A program made the translations under genes and the position numbers. A DNA stretch of 64,000 nt. Origin: Olsenella sp. An188 (GTDB lineage Bacteria > Actinomycetota > Coriobacteriia > Coriobacteriales > Atopobiaceae). The stretch's first letter is position 1, and each line of letters opens with the position of its first letter. The stretch is taken from positions 62,001 through 126,000 of the forward strand of contig NZ_NFKF01000001.1 in NCBI RefSeq assembly GCF_002160255.1. The letters are read 5' to 3'. Below, in pieces: positions 25,271-33,528 of this stretch. The notes beneath the pieces are model-generated. The model saw only the letters and a list, made by a program, of their open reading frames with translations, searched no databases and was not told the DNA's origin.

Positions 25271-26170
25271 ATGGGTTCATCGCGTGGTGACTGGGTCATG
25301 GAGCGCGGGGCACGGGGGTGGCCCTCCGCGCTCGAGGACCTCCCCAGCCCACCGGAGCGCCTCTTCGGCAGGGGAGACCCCGGGGCGCTCCTCGGGCCGT
25401 GCATCTCGATCGTCGGCGCCCGGAGGGCGACGCCCTACGGGGAGGCGGTCGCCGAGATGGCCGCCCGCGTCGCGGCCGAGTGCGGAGTCACGGTCGTCTC
25501 CGGAGGTGCCATGGGGTGTGACCGCGCCGCCGGCATGGCCGCGCTCGCCTCGGGCGGGAGGACGGTGGTGGTCTCGGGGTGCGGGGCCGACGTCGTATAC
25601 CCGCAGGGATCGAGGGACCTCTTCGAGGGGGCGGTCTCGGGCGGTGGCGCGGTCGTGTCGATGGAGCGCTGGGGGGCTGGGCCTCGGCGATGGGCCTTCC
25701 CGAAGAGAAACGCCGTCATAGCGGCCCTCTCCGAGGTGCTCGTCGTGACCGAGGCGGGCGTGCGCTCGGGGACCATGTCGACCGCGGACGTGGCGTCCGA
25801 GCTCGGAAGGATCGTCTACGGGATCCCCGGGTCCATCTTCTCCCCAGGCTCTGTGGGAACGAACCGGCTGATCGCCGAGGGTGCCCGCGTGATCGCCGAC
25901 GAGCACTCCCTCGCCCTGGCGATCTCGCTCGACTACGGGGTCGCCCGCTTCTCGCGGGAGGGCGAGCGCAAGGAGATGGGGCCGGTCATGTCCGCCCTCG
26001 TGGCCTCCCCCTCCCGGCCCGACGAGCTGGCCGCGCGCCTGGGGGAAAGCGTGCTGACCGTCCTCAGGACCCTGACCGACTTCGAGGCCCGCGGGCTCGC
26101 GGAGCGCCTGCCCGACGGGAGATACTGCGCCACGCGCGCCTACGTCTTGGGGCAGAATAGGGGTACGTGA
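25271..26170 (+). CDS. dprA: DNA-processing protein DprA
   Basis: DprA loads RecA on incoming single-stranded DNA during natural transformation. The Rossmann-like domain contains ISIVGARRATPYGEAVA, VVSGGAMGCDRAAGMAAL, VVVSGCGADVVYPQ, FPKRNAVIAALSEVLVVTEAG and GRIVYGIPGS, all family hallmarks. A C-terminal winged-helix-like region ends the 299-residue protein. ATG 25271 has GGAGGAAG just before it. With comM upstream it forms a competence-type pair, but DprA and ComM are also common in bacteria not known to be transformable. Confidence 0.95.
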   Translation: MGSSRGDWVMERGARGWPSALEDLPSPPERLFGRGDPGALLGPCISIVGARRATPYGEAVAEMAARVAAECGVTVVSGGAMGCDRAAGMAALASGGRTVVVSGCGADVVYPQGSRDLFEGAVSGGGAVVSMERWGAGPRRWAFPKRNAVIAALSEVLVVTEAGVRSGTMSTADVASELGRIVYGIPGSIFSPGSVGTNRLIAEGARVIADEHSLALAISLDYGVARFSREGERKEMGPVMSALVASPSRPDELAARLGESVLTVLRTLTDFEARGLAERLPDGRYCATRAYVLGQNRGT

Positions 26171-26206
26171 AGAGGTCGGCGCGCGGCGCCGGGAGGGGAG
26201 AGGTGC

Positions 26207-27544
26207 ATGGGGCAGGTCGTGAGCGTCGTCGGGGGAGGCCTCGCCGGATGCGAGTGCGCGCTGCAGCTCGCGCGCAGGGGGGTCGCCGTCCGTCTCTACG
26301 AGCAGCGCCCGGGCCACCCCTCGCCCGCGCATCATACCGGCGCGCTCGCGGAGCTCGTCTGCTCGAACTCGCTCAAGTCGACCAAGCCCGAGACGGCCGC
26401 GGGGCTGCTCAAGGACGAGCTCGACCTCATGGGATGCTCCCTGCTCGCCTGCGCCAGGAGCAGCGCCGTGCCCGCCGGCGGCGCCCTCGCGGTCGACCGG
26501 GACGCCTTCTCCGCGGAGGTGGGGCGCCTTGTGGGGGAGGAGCCCCTGATCGAGCTCGTGCGCGAGCGCGTCACGCGGATCCCCGAGGGCCCGTGCGTCA
26601 TCGCAGCCGGCCCACTGTGCGCCGACGAGCTGTTCGACGCAATCTCCGGGGCCGTGGGTGGCTCGAGGATGAGCTTCTTCGACGCCGCCGCACCCATCGT
26701 CGACGCGGACACGCTCGACCGCGACGTCGTGTTCGAGCAGTCCCGCTACGGGGGCGAGGGGGGCGGAGACTACCTCAACTGCCCGATGGGGCGCGAGGAG
26801 TACGACGCGTTCATGGAGGCGCTCCTCGGCGCCGAGCGCGTCGTGGCCCGCGAGTTCGAGCAGGCCGACCTCTTCTGCGCCTGCCAGCCCGTCGAGGAGG
26901 TGGGAAGGACCGGGCACGACTCCCTGCGCTTCGGCGCGATGAAGCCCGTCGGCCTCACGGACCCTAGGACGGGGCGGCGGCCGTGGGCGGCCGTGCAGCT
27001 TCGCGCCGAGAACGCCGCGCGCAGCGCCTACAACCTGGTGGGCTTCCAGACCAACCTGACCTGGCCCGAGCAGCGGCGCGTCTTCCGCATGATCCCGGGG
27101 CTCGGCGGGGCGGAGTTCCTCCGCTACGGCGTCATGCACAGGAACAGCTTCGTCGACGCGCCCCACGCGCTCGACGCGACCTTCAAGATCCCCGGCACGC
27201 AGGCGCGCCTCGCGGGGCAGATCACGGGGACCGAGGGCTACGTCGAGGCGATCGCCTCCGGGCTGCTCGCCGCGCTCAACACCTACGCCGAGCTCGTCGG
27301 CGCCGAGCCCGTCGCGCTGCCCGCGACGGGCGCGCTCGGCTCCCTCGTCGCCTACGCAACGGACCCGCAGACCAGGGACTACCAGCCCATGCACGTCAAC
27401 TACGGCCTCGTCCCCCCGCTGGCCGACCCCCCGAGGGGCAAGGCCGAGAAGCGCGCCGCGCTCGCCGCGCGCGCCCGCGAGGACCTTCGCCGCTACCTCG
27501 CGGCCCGACGCGACCTGTTCCCGGACGGGGGCGCGAGGCCGTGA
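26207..27544 (+). CDS. trmFO: Methylenetetrahydrofolate-tRNA-(uracil-5-)-methyltransferase TrmFO
   Basis: TrmFO makes ribothymidine at position 54 of tRNA using methylene-THF and FAD. The FAD dinucleotide-binding loop is VSVVGGGLAGCECALQLARRG at the N-terminus; ELVCSNSLKST, CPMGREEYDAF, and the C-terminal ALPATGALGSLVAYAT and QPMHVNYGLVPPL are typical. The 445-residue length is standard. GGGAGAGG precedes the ATG. The stop overlaps the GTG of the xer gene by four bases. TrmFO rather than SAM-dependent TrmA is a Gram-positive trait. Confidence 0.97.
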   Translation: MGQVVSVVGGGLAGCECALQLARRGVAVRLYEQRPGHPSPAHHTGALAELVCSNSLKSTKPETAAGLLKDELDLMGCSLLACARSSAVPAGGALAVDRDAFSAEVGRLVGEEPLIELVRERVTRIPEGPCVIAAGPLCADELFDAISGAVGGSRMSFFDAAAPIVDADTLDRDVVFEQSRYGGEGGGDYLNCPMGREEYDAFMEALLGAERVVAREFEQADLFCACQPVEEVGRTGHDSLRFGAMKPVGLTDPRTGRRPWAAVQLRAENAARSAYNLVGFQTNLTWPEQRRVFRMIPGLGGAEFLRYGVMHRNSFVDAPHALDATFKIPGTQARLAGQITGTEGYVEAIASGLLAALNTYAELVGAEPVALPATGALGSLVAYATDPQTRDYQPMHVNYGLVPPLADPPRGKAEKRAALAARAREDLRRYLAARRDLFPDGGARP

Positions 27545-28464
27545 GCGGGGGCCGCGAGGACGCCCTCGCGGAGTTCGAGGGGCTCGTCGAGCGCTACTGC
27601 CGGTACCTGCTCGAGGTGCGCGGGCTCTCGGACAACACCGTGCGCTCCTACCGGGCGGACCTCGCCTCCTACGTTTCGTGGGTGCGCCGGCGCGGCGTCC
27701 GCCCGCTCGCGCCCACCCACCGCGAGCTCAGGGGCTACCTCGCCGAGCTCGCCCGCGCGGGCTACGTCCCCCGCACGCTGAACCGCCGGCTCTCCGCGCT
27801 GAGGGGGCTCTACCGCTGGCTCGTGAGGGAGGGGGCGTGCGAGGACGAGGCCGCCTCCGTGGTGGCGAGCCCGAAGCTCGCCAGGACGCTCCCGCGAGCG
27901 CCGAGCGATGCCGAGGTCGACCGCCTGCTCGGCTCGGTTGGTGACGGCTGCCCCGTCGACCTGCGCGACCGCGCGTTTCTCGAGCTGCTCTACGCGAGCG
28001 GCGCGCGCGTGTCGGAGGTGTCGCGGCTCGACGTCTCCGACCTCGACCTCGCCCAGGGTCAGGCGAGCCTGTTCGGCAAGGGCTCCAAGGAGCGCATCGT
28101 CCCGCTCTACGAGACGGCGCTCGGCTGGCTGCGCCGCTACCTTGACGAGTCCCGCCCCGTCCTTCTCGCCCGCGCCAAGGATCCGACCGAGGCGCTCTTC
28201 CTCTCCACGCGCGGCCGGCGCATGTCGGCCGACGCGCTGCGCACGGCGTTCGAGAGAAGGGTGACCGAGGCCGGGCTCGACCCGGCGACGACGCCGCACG
28301 CGATGCGCCACGCCTTCGCGACTGAGCTCCTCGACGGGGGCGCGGACCTCAGGAGCGTCCAGGAGCTCCTCGGCCACGAGAGCCTCTCCACGACGCAGGT
28401 CTACACGCACCTGTCCGTCGAGCGGCTGCGCCGAGCGGCGGAGGGCGCCCACCCGCGGGCGTAG
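27541..28464 (+). CDS. xerC: Tyrosine recombinase, XerC/XerD type
   Basis: A 307-residue site-specific recombinase of the family that resolves chromosome dimers at dif. The N-terminal SAM-like domain (VRSYRADLASYVSWV) precedes the catalytic domain with all six active residues in place: Arg156 (ASGARVSEV), Lys183 (GKGSKER), His253 and Arg256 (TPHAMRHAFAT), His279 (LLGHESLST) and nucleophile Tyr288. Its GTG overlaps the trmFO stop, and trmFO-xer-(...)-rpsB recalls the Bacillus trmFO-xerC order without clpQY and codY between. Whether it pairs with a second Xer protein or acts alone cannot be seen here. Confidence 0.9.
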   Translation: MSGGREDALAEFEGLVERYCRYLLEVRGLSDNTVRSYRADLASYVSWVRRRGVRPLAPTHRELRGYLAELARAGYVPRTLNRRLSALRGLYRWLVREGACEDEAASVVASPKLARTLPRAPSDAEVDRLLGSVGDGCPVDLRDRAFLELLYASGARVSEVSRLDVSDLDLAQGQASLFGKGSKERIVPLYETALGWLRRYLDESRPVLLARAKDPTEALFLSTRGRRMSADALRTAFERRVTEAGLDPATTPHAMRHAFATELLDGGADLRSVQELLGHESLSTTQVYTHLSVERLRRAAEGAHPRA

Positions 28465-28489
28465 GCACTCGTGGAGGTTGCGTTTGCGC

Positions 28490-28518
28490 TCGACAGCGGC
28501 CCCGCGAGCCGCTATACT
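28490..28518 (+). promoter_or_regulatory. Promoter of rpsB-tsf
   Basis: TCGACA (28490-28495) and TATACT (28513-28518), 17 bases apart, each match consensus at five of six positions. Transcription would start near 28525, leaving a leader of about 150 bases. Confidence 0.8.
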
Positions 28519-28588
28519 CTCGAGCGTTGTGCACAAGCACGGCATGTCGCGCGCCCGCGCGGCACCATCACACACGCGCGACGACTCG

Positions 28589-28631
28589 TGCGCCGTGGTG
28601 CCCCCTGGTTAGCCAGCTAGGGGGTGGCGCA
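28589..28631 (+). ncRNA. Structured leader of rpsB (candidate S2-responsive element)
   Basis: Three nested helices are visible: TGCGCC (28589-28594) with GGCGCA (28626-28631); CCCCCT (28601-28606) with AGGGGG (28619-28624); and GG with CC around a TTAG loop (28607-28614). A GTGGTG bulge opposes a single T between the outer helices. The element lies 43 bases before the rpsB ATG. Feedback by S2 on rpsB-tsf is known in Escherichia coli; whether this RNA does the same is an inference. Confidence 0.5.
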
Positions 28632-28674
28632 TAGGGGATGACCTCGCGCGGAGGACCAACCACAGGAGGTTACC

Positions 28675-29436
28675 ATGGCTAAGATCACCATCCAGACCCT
28701 GCTCGACGCCGGCTGCCACTACGGTCACCAGACCCGCCGCTGGAACCCCAAGATGAAGTCCTACATCTTCGGCGAGCGCAACGGCATCTATATCCTCGAC
28801 CTCAAGCAGACCATGATCGGCGCCGACCGCGCCTACACCTTCCTCAAGGAGACGGCCGCCAAGGGTGGCACCGTGCTCTTCGTGGGCACCAAGAAGCAGG
28901 CCCAGGAGGCCGTCGCCGCCCAGGCCGAGCGCTGCGGCATGCCCTACATCAACCAGCGCTGGCTCGGCGGCATGCTCACCAACTTCGTGACGATCCGCGC
29001 CCGCATCAGCCGCATGGAGGAGCTCGAGGCCATGGTCGAGGACGGCCGCATGGCGCTGCTGCCCAAGAAGGAGCAGGCGGTCCTCACCAAGGAGCTCGCC
29101 AAGCTGCAGGCCAACCTCGGCGGCGCCCGCACCATGACCTCCCTGCCGCAGGCCATCTTCGTCGTTGACACCAAGCGCGAGGAGATCGGCGTCCGCGAGG
29201 CCAACCGCCTGCACATCCCGGTCGTGGGCCTGCTCGACACCAACTCCGACCCCGACGTGATCGATTACGGCGTGCCCGCCAACGACGACGCCATCCGCTC
29301 CGTCTCGCTGATGTGCGAGCTCGCCGCCGACGCCATCCTCGCCGGCACCGGCAAGGAGCAGATCACCGCCGAGGAGATGGCCGCCACCACCGAGGCCGAG
29401 CCCGCCGCCGAGGCCGAGGCCCCGGCTGCCGAGTAG
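28675..29436 (+). CDS. rpsB: 30S ribosomal protein S2
   Basis: S2 completes the 30S subunit near the platform and binds S1 in many bacteria. The 253-residue protein begins with [24 protein letters not shown] and contains [24 protein letters not shown] and the C-terminal core ([25 protein letters not shown]), followed by a Glu/Ala-rich tail. AGGAGG lies five bases before the ATG. It is transcribed with tsf from the promoter at 28490-28518, behind a long structured leader. Confidence 0.98.
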   Translation: MAKITIQTLLDAGCHYGHQTRRWNPKMKSYIFGERNGIYILDLKQTMIGADRAYTFLKETAAKGGTVLFVGTKKQAQEAVAAQAERCGMPYINQRWLGGMLTNFVTIRARISRMEELEAMVEDGRMALLPKKEQAVLTKELAKLQANLGGARTMTSLPQAIFVVDTKREEIGVREANRLHIPVVGLLDTNSDPDVIDYGVPANDDAIRSVSLMCELAADAILAGTGKEQITAEEMAATTEAEPAAEAEAPAAE

Positions 29437-29472
29437 TCCAGCCACCGCACGACACGAGTAGAGGAGAAGATA

Positions 29473-30348
29473 ATGGCTCAGGTTACCGCCGCCCTCGTCA
29501 AGCAGCTCCGCGAGATGACCGACTCCCCGATGATGGAGTGCAAGAAGGCCCTCGTCGAGGCAGATGGCGACATCGACAAGGCCGTCGACATCCTTCGCAC
29601 CATGGGCATCGCCAAGGCCGTCAAGCGCGCCGGCCGCGACACCAACGAGGGCACCATCGCCACCTACGTCTCCGACGACGCCAAGGTCGGCGCCCTTCTC
29701 GAGCTCACCTGCGAGACCGACTTCGTGGGCACCAACCCCAAGTTCTGCGGCTTCGCCCTCGACCTCGCCAAGGTCGTCGCCGACAACGACCCGGCCGACC
29801 TCGAGGCCCTCAAGGCCTGCGCGATGGGCGAGTCGACCGTCGAGGCCGAGCTCACCGAGATGATCCACGTCATCGGCGAGAACATGAAGATCACCCGCTT
29901 CCAGCGTGTCGAGGCTGCTGACGGCGCCCTCGGCAGCTACGTGCACCTGGGCGGCAAGCTCGCCGACATCGTGACCTTCAAGCTCGGCAAGTCCGAGACC
30001 GCCGCCTCTGACGAGTTCAAGTCCTTCGCCCACGACGTCGCCATGCAGATCGTGGCCGCCGCGCCCGTCGCCGCCCGTCGCGACGACGTGCCCGCCGACG
30101 TCATCGAGCACGAGCTCTCCATCTACAAGGCGCAGGCCGCCGAGTCCGGCAAGCCCGAGGCCATCCAGGAGAAGATGGCCCAGGGTCGCCTCGAGAAGTA
30201 CTTCAAGGAGAGCGTCCTGACCGAGCAGGAGTTCGTCAAGGACAGCTCCGTCACCGTCGGCCAGCTCGCGAAGAACGTCGGCAAGTCCCTCGGTGACGAC
30301 ATCGAGGTCATGAGCTTCGTCCGCTACGCCTTCGGCGAGACCGAGTAG
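29473..30348 (+). CDS. tsf: Elongation factor Ts
   Basis: EF-Ts is the guanine nucleotide exchange factor of EF-Tu. The 291-residue protein begins with the UBA-like domain (LVKQLREMTDSPMMECKKAL) and carries the diagnostic ELTCETDFV-x-x-N motif near residue 80. The remaining exchange domains are intact, with HVAMQIVA-like AHDVAMQIVAAAPVA. An AGAGGAGA site precedes the ATG. It follows rpsB by 36 bases in the universal rpsB-tsf order and is closed by a GC-rich stem-loop at 30373-30398. Confidence 0.98.
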   Translation: MAQVTAALVKQLREMTDSPMMECKKALVEADGDIDKAVDILRTMGIAKAVKRAGRDTNEGTIATYVSDDAKVGALLELTCETDFVGTNPKFCGFALDLAKVVADNDPADLEALKACAMGESTVEAELTEMIHVIGENMKITRFQRVEAADGALGSYVHLGGKLADIVTFKLGKSETAASDEFKSFAHDVAMQIVAAAPVAARRDDVPADVIEHELSIYKAQAAESGKPEAIQEKMAQGRLEKYFKESVLTEQEFVKDSSVTVGQLAKNVGKSLGDDIEVMSFVRYAFGETE

Positions 30349-30372
30349 GCTCACAAGCAACGCACTTCGCGC

Positions 30373-30405
30373 GGGGCCGGCGAGCAGTCGCCGGCCCCGT
30401 TCGTG
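30373..30405 (+). terminator. Stem-loop terminator after tsf
   Basis: GGGGCCGGCGA (30373-30383) pairs perfectly with TCGCCGGCCCC (30388-30398). The following GTTCGTG is only weakly T-rich, so termination efficiency is uncertain. Confidence 0.65.
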
Positions 30406-30454
30406 TGCGAAGCGGGGGCGCTCGCCCGCGCGGGCGCGGCCCCGGGCGCGCTTT

Positions 30455-30463
30455 TGCTAGAAT
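30455..30463 (+). promoter_or_regulatory. Extended -10 promoter of the pyrH operon
   Basis: TGC-TAGAAT (30455-30463) is an extended -10 element with no recognisable -35. The predicted start near 30470 lies after the GTG at 30467, which supports the downstream TTG at 30527 as the pyrH start. Confidence 0.5.
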
Positions 30464-30526
30464 CACGTGACGAACACGAGGGGGCGCGACATCGCGCTCG
30501 CAGGCATCGAGGAAAGAGAGGCCGGC

Positions 30527-31249
30527 TTGTCTGACATCAAATACGGACGCGTGCTGCTCAAGCTCTCCGGCGAGGCCCTGATGGGGTCCCAGGCGTACGG
30601 AATCGACCCGGCGGTGCCCCAGCGCCTCGCCGAGGAGATCAGGCCCGTCTGGGAGGCCGGCGTGCAGGTCGCCATCGTCGTGGGCGGCGGAAACATCTTC
30701 CGCGGCCTCTCCGGCGCCGCCGCGGGCATGGACCGCGCCCAGGGCGACAACATGGGCATGCTCGCCACCGTCATCAACTCGCTCTCGCTCCAGGACTGCT
30801 TCGAGCGCAACGGCATGGACTGCCGGGTCATGAGCGCGATCGAGATGCGCCAGATCGCCGAGCCCTACATCCGTCGCCGCGCCATCCGCCACCTCGAGAA
30901 GGGTCGCATCACCATCTACGCGGCCGGCACCGGCAACCCCTACTTCACCACCGACACCGCAGCCGCCCTGCGCGCCTGCGAGATCAACGCCGAGGTCCTG
31001 ATGAAGGCGACCAACGTGGACGGCATCTATGACGCCGACCCCAGGAAGAACCCGGACGCGCGCCGCTTCGAAACCATCAGCTACCGCGAGGTCCTCAACC
31101 GCGACCTCAAGGTCATGGACGCGACCGCTACGGCGCTGTGCCACGACAACAAGATGCCCATCATGGTCTTTGACATCAAGCAGCCCGGCGTCTTCATGAA
31201 GGCCGTCCGGGGGGAGCACGTAGGAACCACCGTCGTCGAGGAGGACTAG
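30527..31249 (+). CDS. pyrH: Uridylate kinase
   Basis: PyrH phosphorylates UMP to UDP for pyrimidine nucleotide supply and is essential in bacteria. The amino-acid-kinase fold starts with [13 protein letters not shown] and shows [13 protein letters not shown], the [16 protein letters not shown] segment and [13 protein letters not shown]. The TTG at 30527 is selected: GAGAGG lies five bases upstream and the 240-residue product starts like its relatives. The longer GTG 30467 start would lie at or before the transcription start. frr follows after three bases, then uppS-cdsA-dxr-rseP-ispG-proS. Confidence 0.95.
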   Translation: MSDIKYGRVLLKLSGEALMGSQAYGIDPAVPQRLAEEIRPVWEAGVQVAIVVGGGNIFRGLSGAAAGMDRAQGDNMGMLATVINSLSLQDCFERNGMDCRVMSAIEMRQIAEPYIRRRAIRHLEKGRITIYAAGTGNPYFTTDTAAALRACEINAEVLMKATNVDGIYDADPRKNPDARRFETISYREVLNRDLKVMDATATALCHDNKMPIMVFDIKQPGVFMKAVRGEHVGTTVVEED

Positions 31250-31252
31250 GAC

Positions 31253-31798
31253 ATGAGCGAGCACACCGACAAGGCAAAGAGGTCCATGGAGAAGTGCGTC
31301 GAGGCCCTCAAGGCCAACTTCGCGCGCGTGCGGACCGGCCGCGCCAACCCGCACATCCTCGACGCGATCAAGGTCGACTACTACGGCCAGCCCACGCCCA
31401 TCACGCAGCTCGCCGGCGTCAAGGTCCCCGAGGCCTCGATGCTCGTCGTCGAGCCGTGGGACAAGAGCTCCCTGCGCGCCATCGAGAAGGCCATCGAGGG
31501 CTCCGACCTCGGCATCACCCCGTCCAACGACGGCGTCTGCATCCGCCTGCCCTTCCCCAAGCCCACCGAGGAGCGCCGTCGCGAGCTCGCCAAGGAGTGC
31601 AGCCAGATGGCGGAGGAGGGGCGCGTCGCCGTCCGCAACGTCCGCCGCGACGCAAACGGCCGCATCGAGCGCGACGAGGAGCTCTCCGAGGACGAGCAGG
31701 CGCGCGAGAAGAAGGCCGTGCAGAAGCTGACCGACACCTACGTCGCCAAGGTCGACGAGCTTCTCAAGGCCAAGACCGCGGAAGTGATGGAGATCTAG
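31253..31798 (+). CDS. frr: Ribosome recycling factor
   Basis: RRF splits post-termination ribosomes together with EF-G. The 181-residue product has the standard length and motifs: FARVRTGRANPHILD, DYYGQPTPITQLA, DLGITPSNDGVCIRLPFPKPTEERRRELAK and VAVRNVRRDAN. Its ribosome binding site (GAGGAGGA) lies inside the end of pyrH, three bases of spacer separating the genes. uppS begins directly at its stop codon. pyrH-frr-uppS-cdsA is a widely conserved order. Confidence 0.98.
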   Translation: MSEHTDKAKRSMEKCVEALKANFARVRTGRANPHILDAIKVDYYGQPTPITQLAGVKVPEASMLVVEPWDKSSLRAIEKAIEGSDLGITPSNDGVCIRLPFPKPTEERRRELAKECSQMAEEGRVAVRNVRRDANGRIERDEELSEDEQAREKKAVQKLTDTYVAKVDELLKAKTAEVMEI

Positions 31799-32584
31799 GT
31801 GCGCATGGACCTGGACAAGCTTCGGGCCTACTACGCAGACGCCCCCGCCGACATCGCCCTGGACGACGTCGACCTCGGGCGCATCCCGTCGCACGTCTCC
31901 ATCATCATGGACGGCAACGGCCGCTGGGCTCAGGCGCGCGGCCTCGACCGCTCCCGCGGGCACGTCGCAGGCGTCGACTCGCTGCGCGAGGCGGTCACCA
32001 CGAGCGTCAGGCTCGGGCTCGACGTCCTGTCCGTCTACGCCTTCTCGACCGAGAACTGGAGGCGGCCCCAGCGCGAGGTCGACCTGCTCATGCACCTCTT
32101 CGCCACGACGCTCGTCAAGGAGCTGCCGCTCTTTCACCAGGAGAACGTCCGCCTGCGGTTCCTCGGGGACCTCGAGGCGCTGCCGGAGCGCACGCGCAAG
32201 GTCTTCTACCAGGGGCTCGACGAGACCGCAGACCACGACGGCATGACGTTTGCGCTTGCGGTCAACTACGGTTCGCGCTCCGAGATCGCCCGCGCGGCCC
32301 GCGAGGTCGCCCGCGAGGTCGCCGCCGGGCGCCTCGGCGTCGACGAGGTCGACGAGGGCGCCATCGCGAGCCGCCTCTACACCGCGGGGCTGCCTGACCC
32401 CGACCTGCTCATTCGCACCTCGGGCGAGCTCAGGCTCTCCAACTACCTGCTCTGGCAGCTCGCCTACACCGAGTTCTACGTCACCGACACCCTCTGGCCG
32501 GACTTCTCGCGCTGGGACTTCCTTCGCGCCGTCGCCGCCTTCCAGGGCCGCTCCCGGCGCTTCGGGGGAGTGGTGAGCTCGTGA
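31799..32584 (+). CDS. uppS: Isoprenyl transferase (undecaprenyl diphosphate synthase)
   Basis: UppS condenses isopentenyl diphosphate onto farnesyl diphosphate to make the C55 carrier lipid of cell-wall synthesis. The catalytic Asp lies in SIIMDGNGRWA near residue 38; TEYAFSTENW-like VYAFSTENWRRP and the C-terminal LIRTSGELRLSNYLLWQLAYTEFY are diagnostic. Translation probably starts at GTG 31799, six bases after GGAG at 31789-31792; ATG 31805 is an alternative. Its stop overlaps the cdsA start (GTGA). 261 residues is a normal length. Confidence 0.96.
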   Translation: MRMDLDKLRAYYADAPADIALDDVDLGRIPSHVSIIMDGNGRWAQARGLDRSRGHVAGVDSLREAVTTSVRLGLDVLSVYAFSTENWRRPQREVDLLMHLFATTLVKELPLFHQENVRLRFLGDLEALPERTRKVFYQGLDETADHDGMTFALAVNYGSRSEIARAAREVAREVAAGRLGVDEVDEGAIASRLYTAGLPDPDLLIRTSGELRLSNYLLWQLAYTEFYVTDTLWPDFSRWDFLRAVAAFQGRSRRFGGVVSS

Positions 32585-33528
32585 GCGTGCGCGGCGAGTC
32601 GGGGGGCGAGGACTCCCGCGGAACCGGCCTCGACCGCCAGATCGCGCGGCTTGAGGACCGGCGCGCCTCGAAGGAGGACGCGCGCGCCGCGGGAGACCTC
32701 AAGGGCCAGAAAGTGAGGAGCTCCGCCGAGCGCCTTCTCACGCGGAGCACCTCGGGGGCCATCTACGCCGCCCTGACACTCCTGTGCCTGACCGTGGGAC
32801 CGCTCACCACGACGCTGCTCATCGCGGCCGAGGCGTGGCTGTGCTGCTCGGAGTTCTTTCGCATCTGCCGCATGGGCGGCCGAATGCCCAACGAGACGAT
32901 CGGCCTCGCCGCCGCGCTGCTCTTCCCGGTCGCCGCGTACGCCAACGGGCTTCTCGCCTGCGCCCTGGTCATCTTCGTCCTGCTCATGGCCTGCGCCGCC
33001 TGGTACGTCTTCGCGCCGCGCGCCAACATCGCCGACGTCGCCGCGACCGCCTTCGGGCCGCTCTACACGTCGCTCGCCTTCTCGAGCATCGTGCTCGTGC
33101 GCATGTGCGACGGCGGGCCCGCCGGAGCCATCCTGACGCTCGGCGTCATGTTCTCCATCTGGGGCAACGACGCGATGGCCTACCTCGTCGGCTCCGCGAT
33201 CGGCTCCCACAAGCTTGCGCCCCGCATCTCGCCGAGCAAGAGCGTCGAGGGGTTCTTCGGCGGCATCCTCGGTTCGGTCGTGGTGTGGGTGGTCGTCTCG
33301 CTGCTGGTGAGCGAGCTGAGCGTCGCCTGGGCCGTCGTGTGCGGCCTCGTCGTCGGCTTCGCCGCCGTCATCGGCGACCTCTTCGAGTCGCGCCTCAAGC
33401 GCGGCGTGGGGGTCAAGGACTCCGGCAACCTCATGCCGGGGCACGGCGGCCTCCTCGACCGCAGCGACTCCATGCTCTTCGGAGGCATGGCCGCCTACTT
33501 CCTGCTGCTCTTTGGAGGCATCCTGTGA
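32581..33528 (+). CDS. cdsA: Phosphatidate cytidylyltransferase
   Basis: CdsA makes CDP-diacylglycerol from phosphatidic acid and CTP in the membrane. After a charged cytoplasmic N-terminus of about 60 residues come roughly seven to eight membrane segments. The family signature is at the C-terminal half: SPSKSVEGFFGG, then GDLFESRLKRGVGVKDSGNLMPGHGGLLDRSDSM. The 315 residues fit the family with a longer N-terminus. GTG 32581 overlaps the uppS stop. Its product feeds the phospholipid pathway to which plsC, plsY and gpsA elsewhere in the window also belong. Confidence 0.95.
   Translation: MSVRGESGGEDSRGTGLDRQIARLEDRRASKEDARAAGDLKGQKVRSSAERLLTRSTSGAIYAALTLLCLTVGPLTTTLLIAAEAWLCCSEFFRICRMGGRMPNETIGLAAALLFPVAAYANGLLACALVIFVLLMACAAWYVFAPRANIADVAATAFGPLYTSLAFSSIVLVRMCDGGPAGAILTLGVMFSIWGNDAMAYLVGSAIGSHKLAPRISPSKSVEGFFGGILGSVVVWVVVSLLVSELSVAWAVVCGLVVGFAAVIGDLFESRLKRGVGVKDSGNLMPGHGGLLDRSDSMLFGGMAAYFLLLFGGIL

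Noticed and set aside
30467-30526. GTG 30467 as pyrH start
   Set aside because: It would lie only four bases after the -10 element and adds 20 residues foreign to PyrH; TTG 30527 has a proper ribosome binding site.
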